NCBI GenBank assembly: GCA_963739515.1
Contig: CAVUAO010000006.1
Span: 8,882-72,881, forward strand
DNA from: JBFYTX01 sp963739515
GTDB lineage: Bacteria > Chloroflexota > Dehalococcoidia > Dehalococcoidales > RBG-16-60-22
Length of the DNA stretch: 64,000 bases
Direction of reading: 5' to 3'
The position numbers were made by a program, and so were the translations under genes. Below the pieces are notes generated by a model. It was not told the origin of the DNA and searched no databases. It saw only the letters and a program-made list of their open reading frames with translations. Positions 63,905 through 64,000 of this stretch are shown here, in pieces; the first letter of the stretch is position 1; each line of letters opens with the position of its first letter.

Positions 63905-64000
63905 CTTGATTATACGCGCTATGGGCTTATTCTAATTTCATTACAATTGTGTCCCGCGCAAGAAGGTGCGGGCCTTGCCCCTACTTCACAGCGGCCTTGA

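Overview
The window looks like two genomes joined end to end. Bases 1 to about 47,800 are ordinary, compact bacterial sequence that I infer to be from Chloroflexota, class Dehalococcoidia. The grounds are gene content and order (dnaG-rpoD beside hisHF and dgt, a PEP synthase, an ATP synthase operon, several small cupins) and the style of the proteins; no marker gene was searched. Bases about 47,800 to 64,000 are betaproteobacterial in style (scpA-scpB, prfB-lysS, copA-copZ, a DUF2934 protein, yhdP-nitrilase-tldD). The join falls inside lgt on one side and at the 3' end of scpB on the other. All dispersed repeat families of the first part stop at the join, and the density of apparent frameshifts rises sharply after it. 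A chimeric assembly is the simplest reading.

Chloroflexota part. At 1-2,760 there are two methyltransferase-type genes, a cupin, and a gene-free stretch full of repeats. At 2,760-11,000 one long leftward unit carries a tandem-cupin protein, a UGSC-family selenoprotein whose in-frame TGA is read as selenocysteine, a thioredoxin-reductase-like flavoprotein, two related methyltransferases, an FMN reductase and SbcC. At 11,097 ffh runs rightward from what looks like a leaderless promoter. At 12,700-25,700 there are leftward genes: a TetR-MFS efflux pair with a visible operator, CorA, a lipoprotein, rpoD, dnaG, hisF, hisH, mscL, dgt and ppsA. At 25,900-34,600, rightward, come a bifunctional nuclease and the full F1Fo ATP synthase operon, which carries three extra items: a 38-residue membrane peptide gene, a DUF3795 gene and a MITE-like repeat. 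At 34,685-43,700 are khpA-rpsP, an SDR, a broken endonuclease V gene running in frame into prfB with its programmed frameshift, a peptidase MA protein, radC, another cupin, a peptide-binding lipoprotein, a CaX antiporter and tRNA-Ser. At 43,800-47,200 lies a degraded integrative element (integrase, replication or regulatory remnants, excisionase).

Betaproteobacterial part. The chromosome-segregation pair scpA-scpB is followed by prfB and lysS with a toxin-antitoxin pair between them, a copper P-type ATPase with its CopZ chaperone, small proteins including a DUF2934 basic protein, then the tldD, nitrilase and yhdP cluster. scpA to copA, tldD and the nitrilase gene are cut by many single-base indels, while the 1,275-codon yhdP gene is clean. 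Since prfB and lysS are essential, these breaks are more likely assembly or read errors than decay.

The most interesting biology is the UGA-containing UGSC gene with a possible SECIS hairpin in a redox operon, two matched arrays of a 9-base AAAACGAAT-type repeat placed just after sbcC and ffh, a six-copy double-hairpin intergenic element, several apparently leaderless genes, and a small hydrophobic gene inside the ATP synthase operon.
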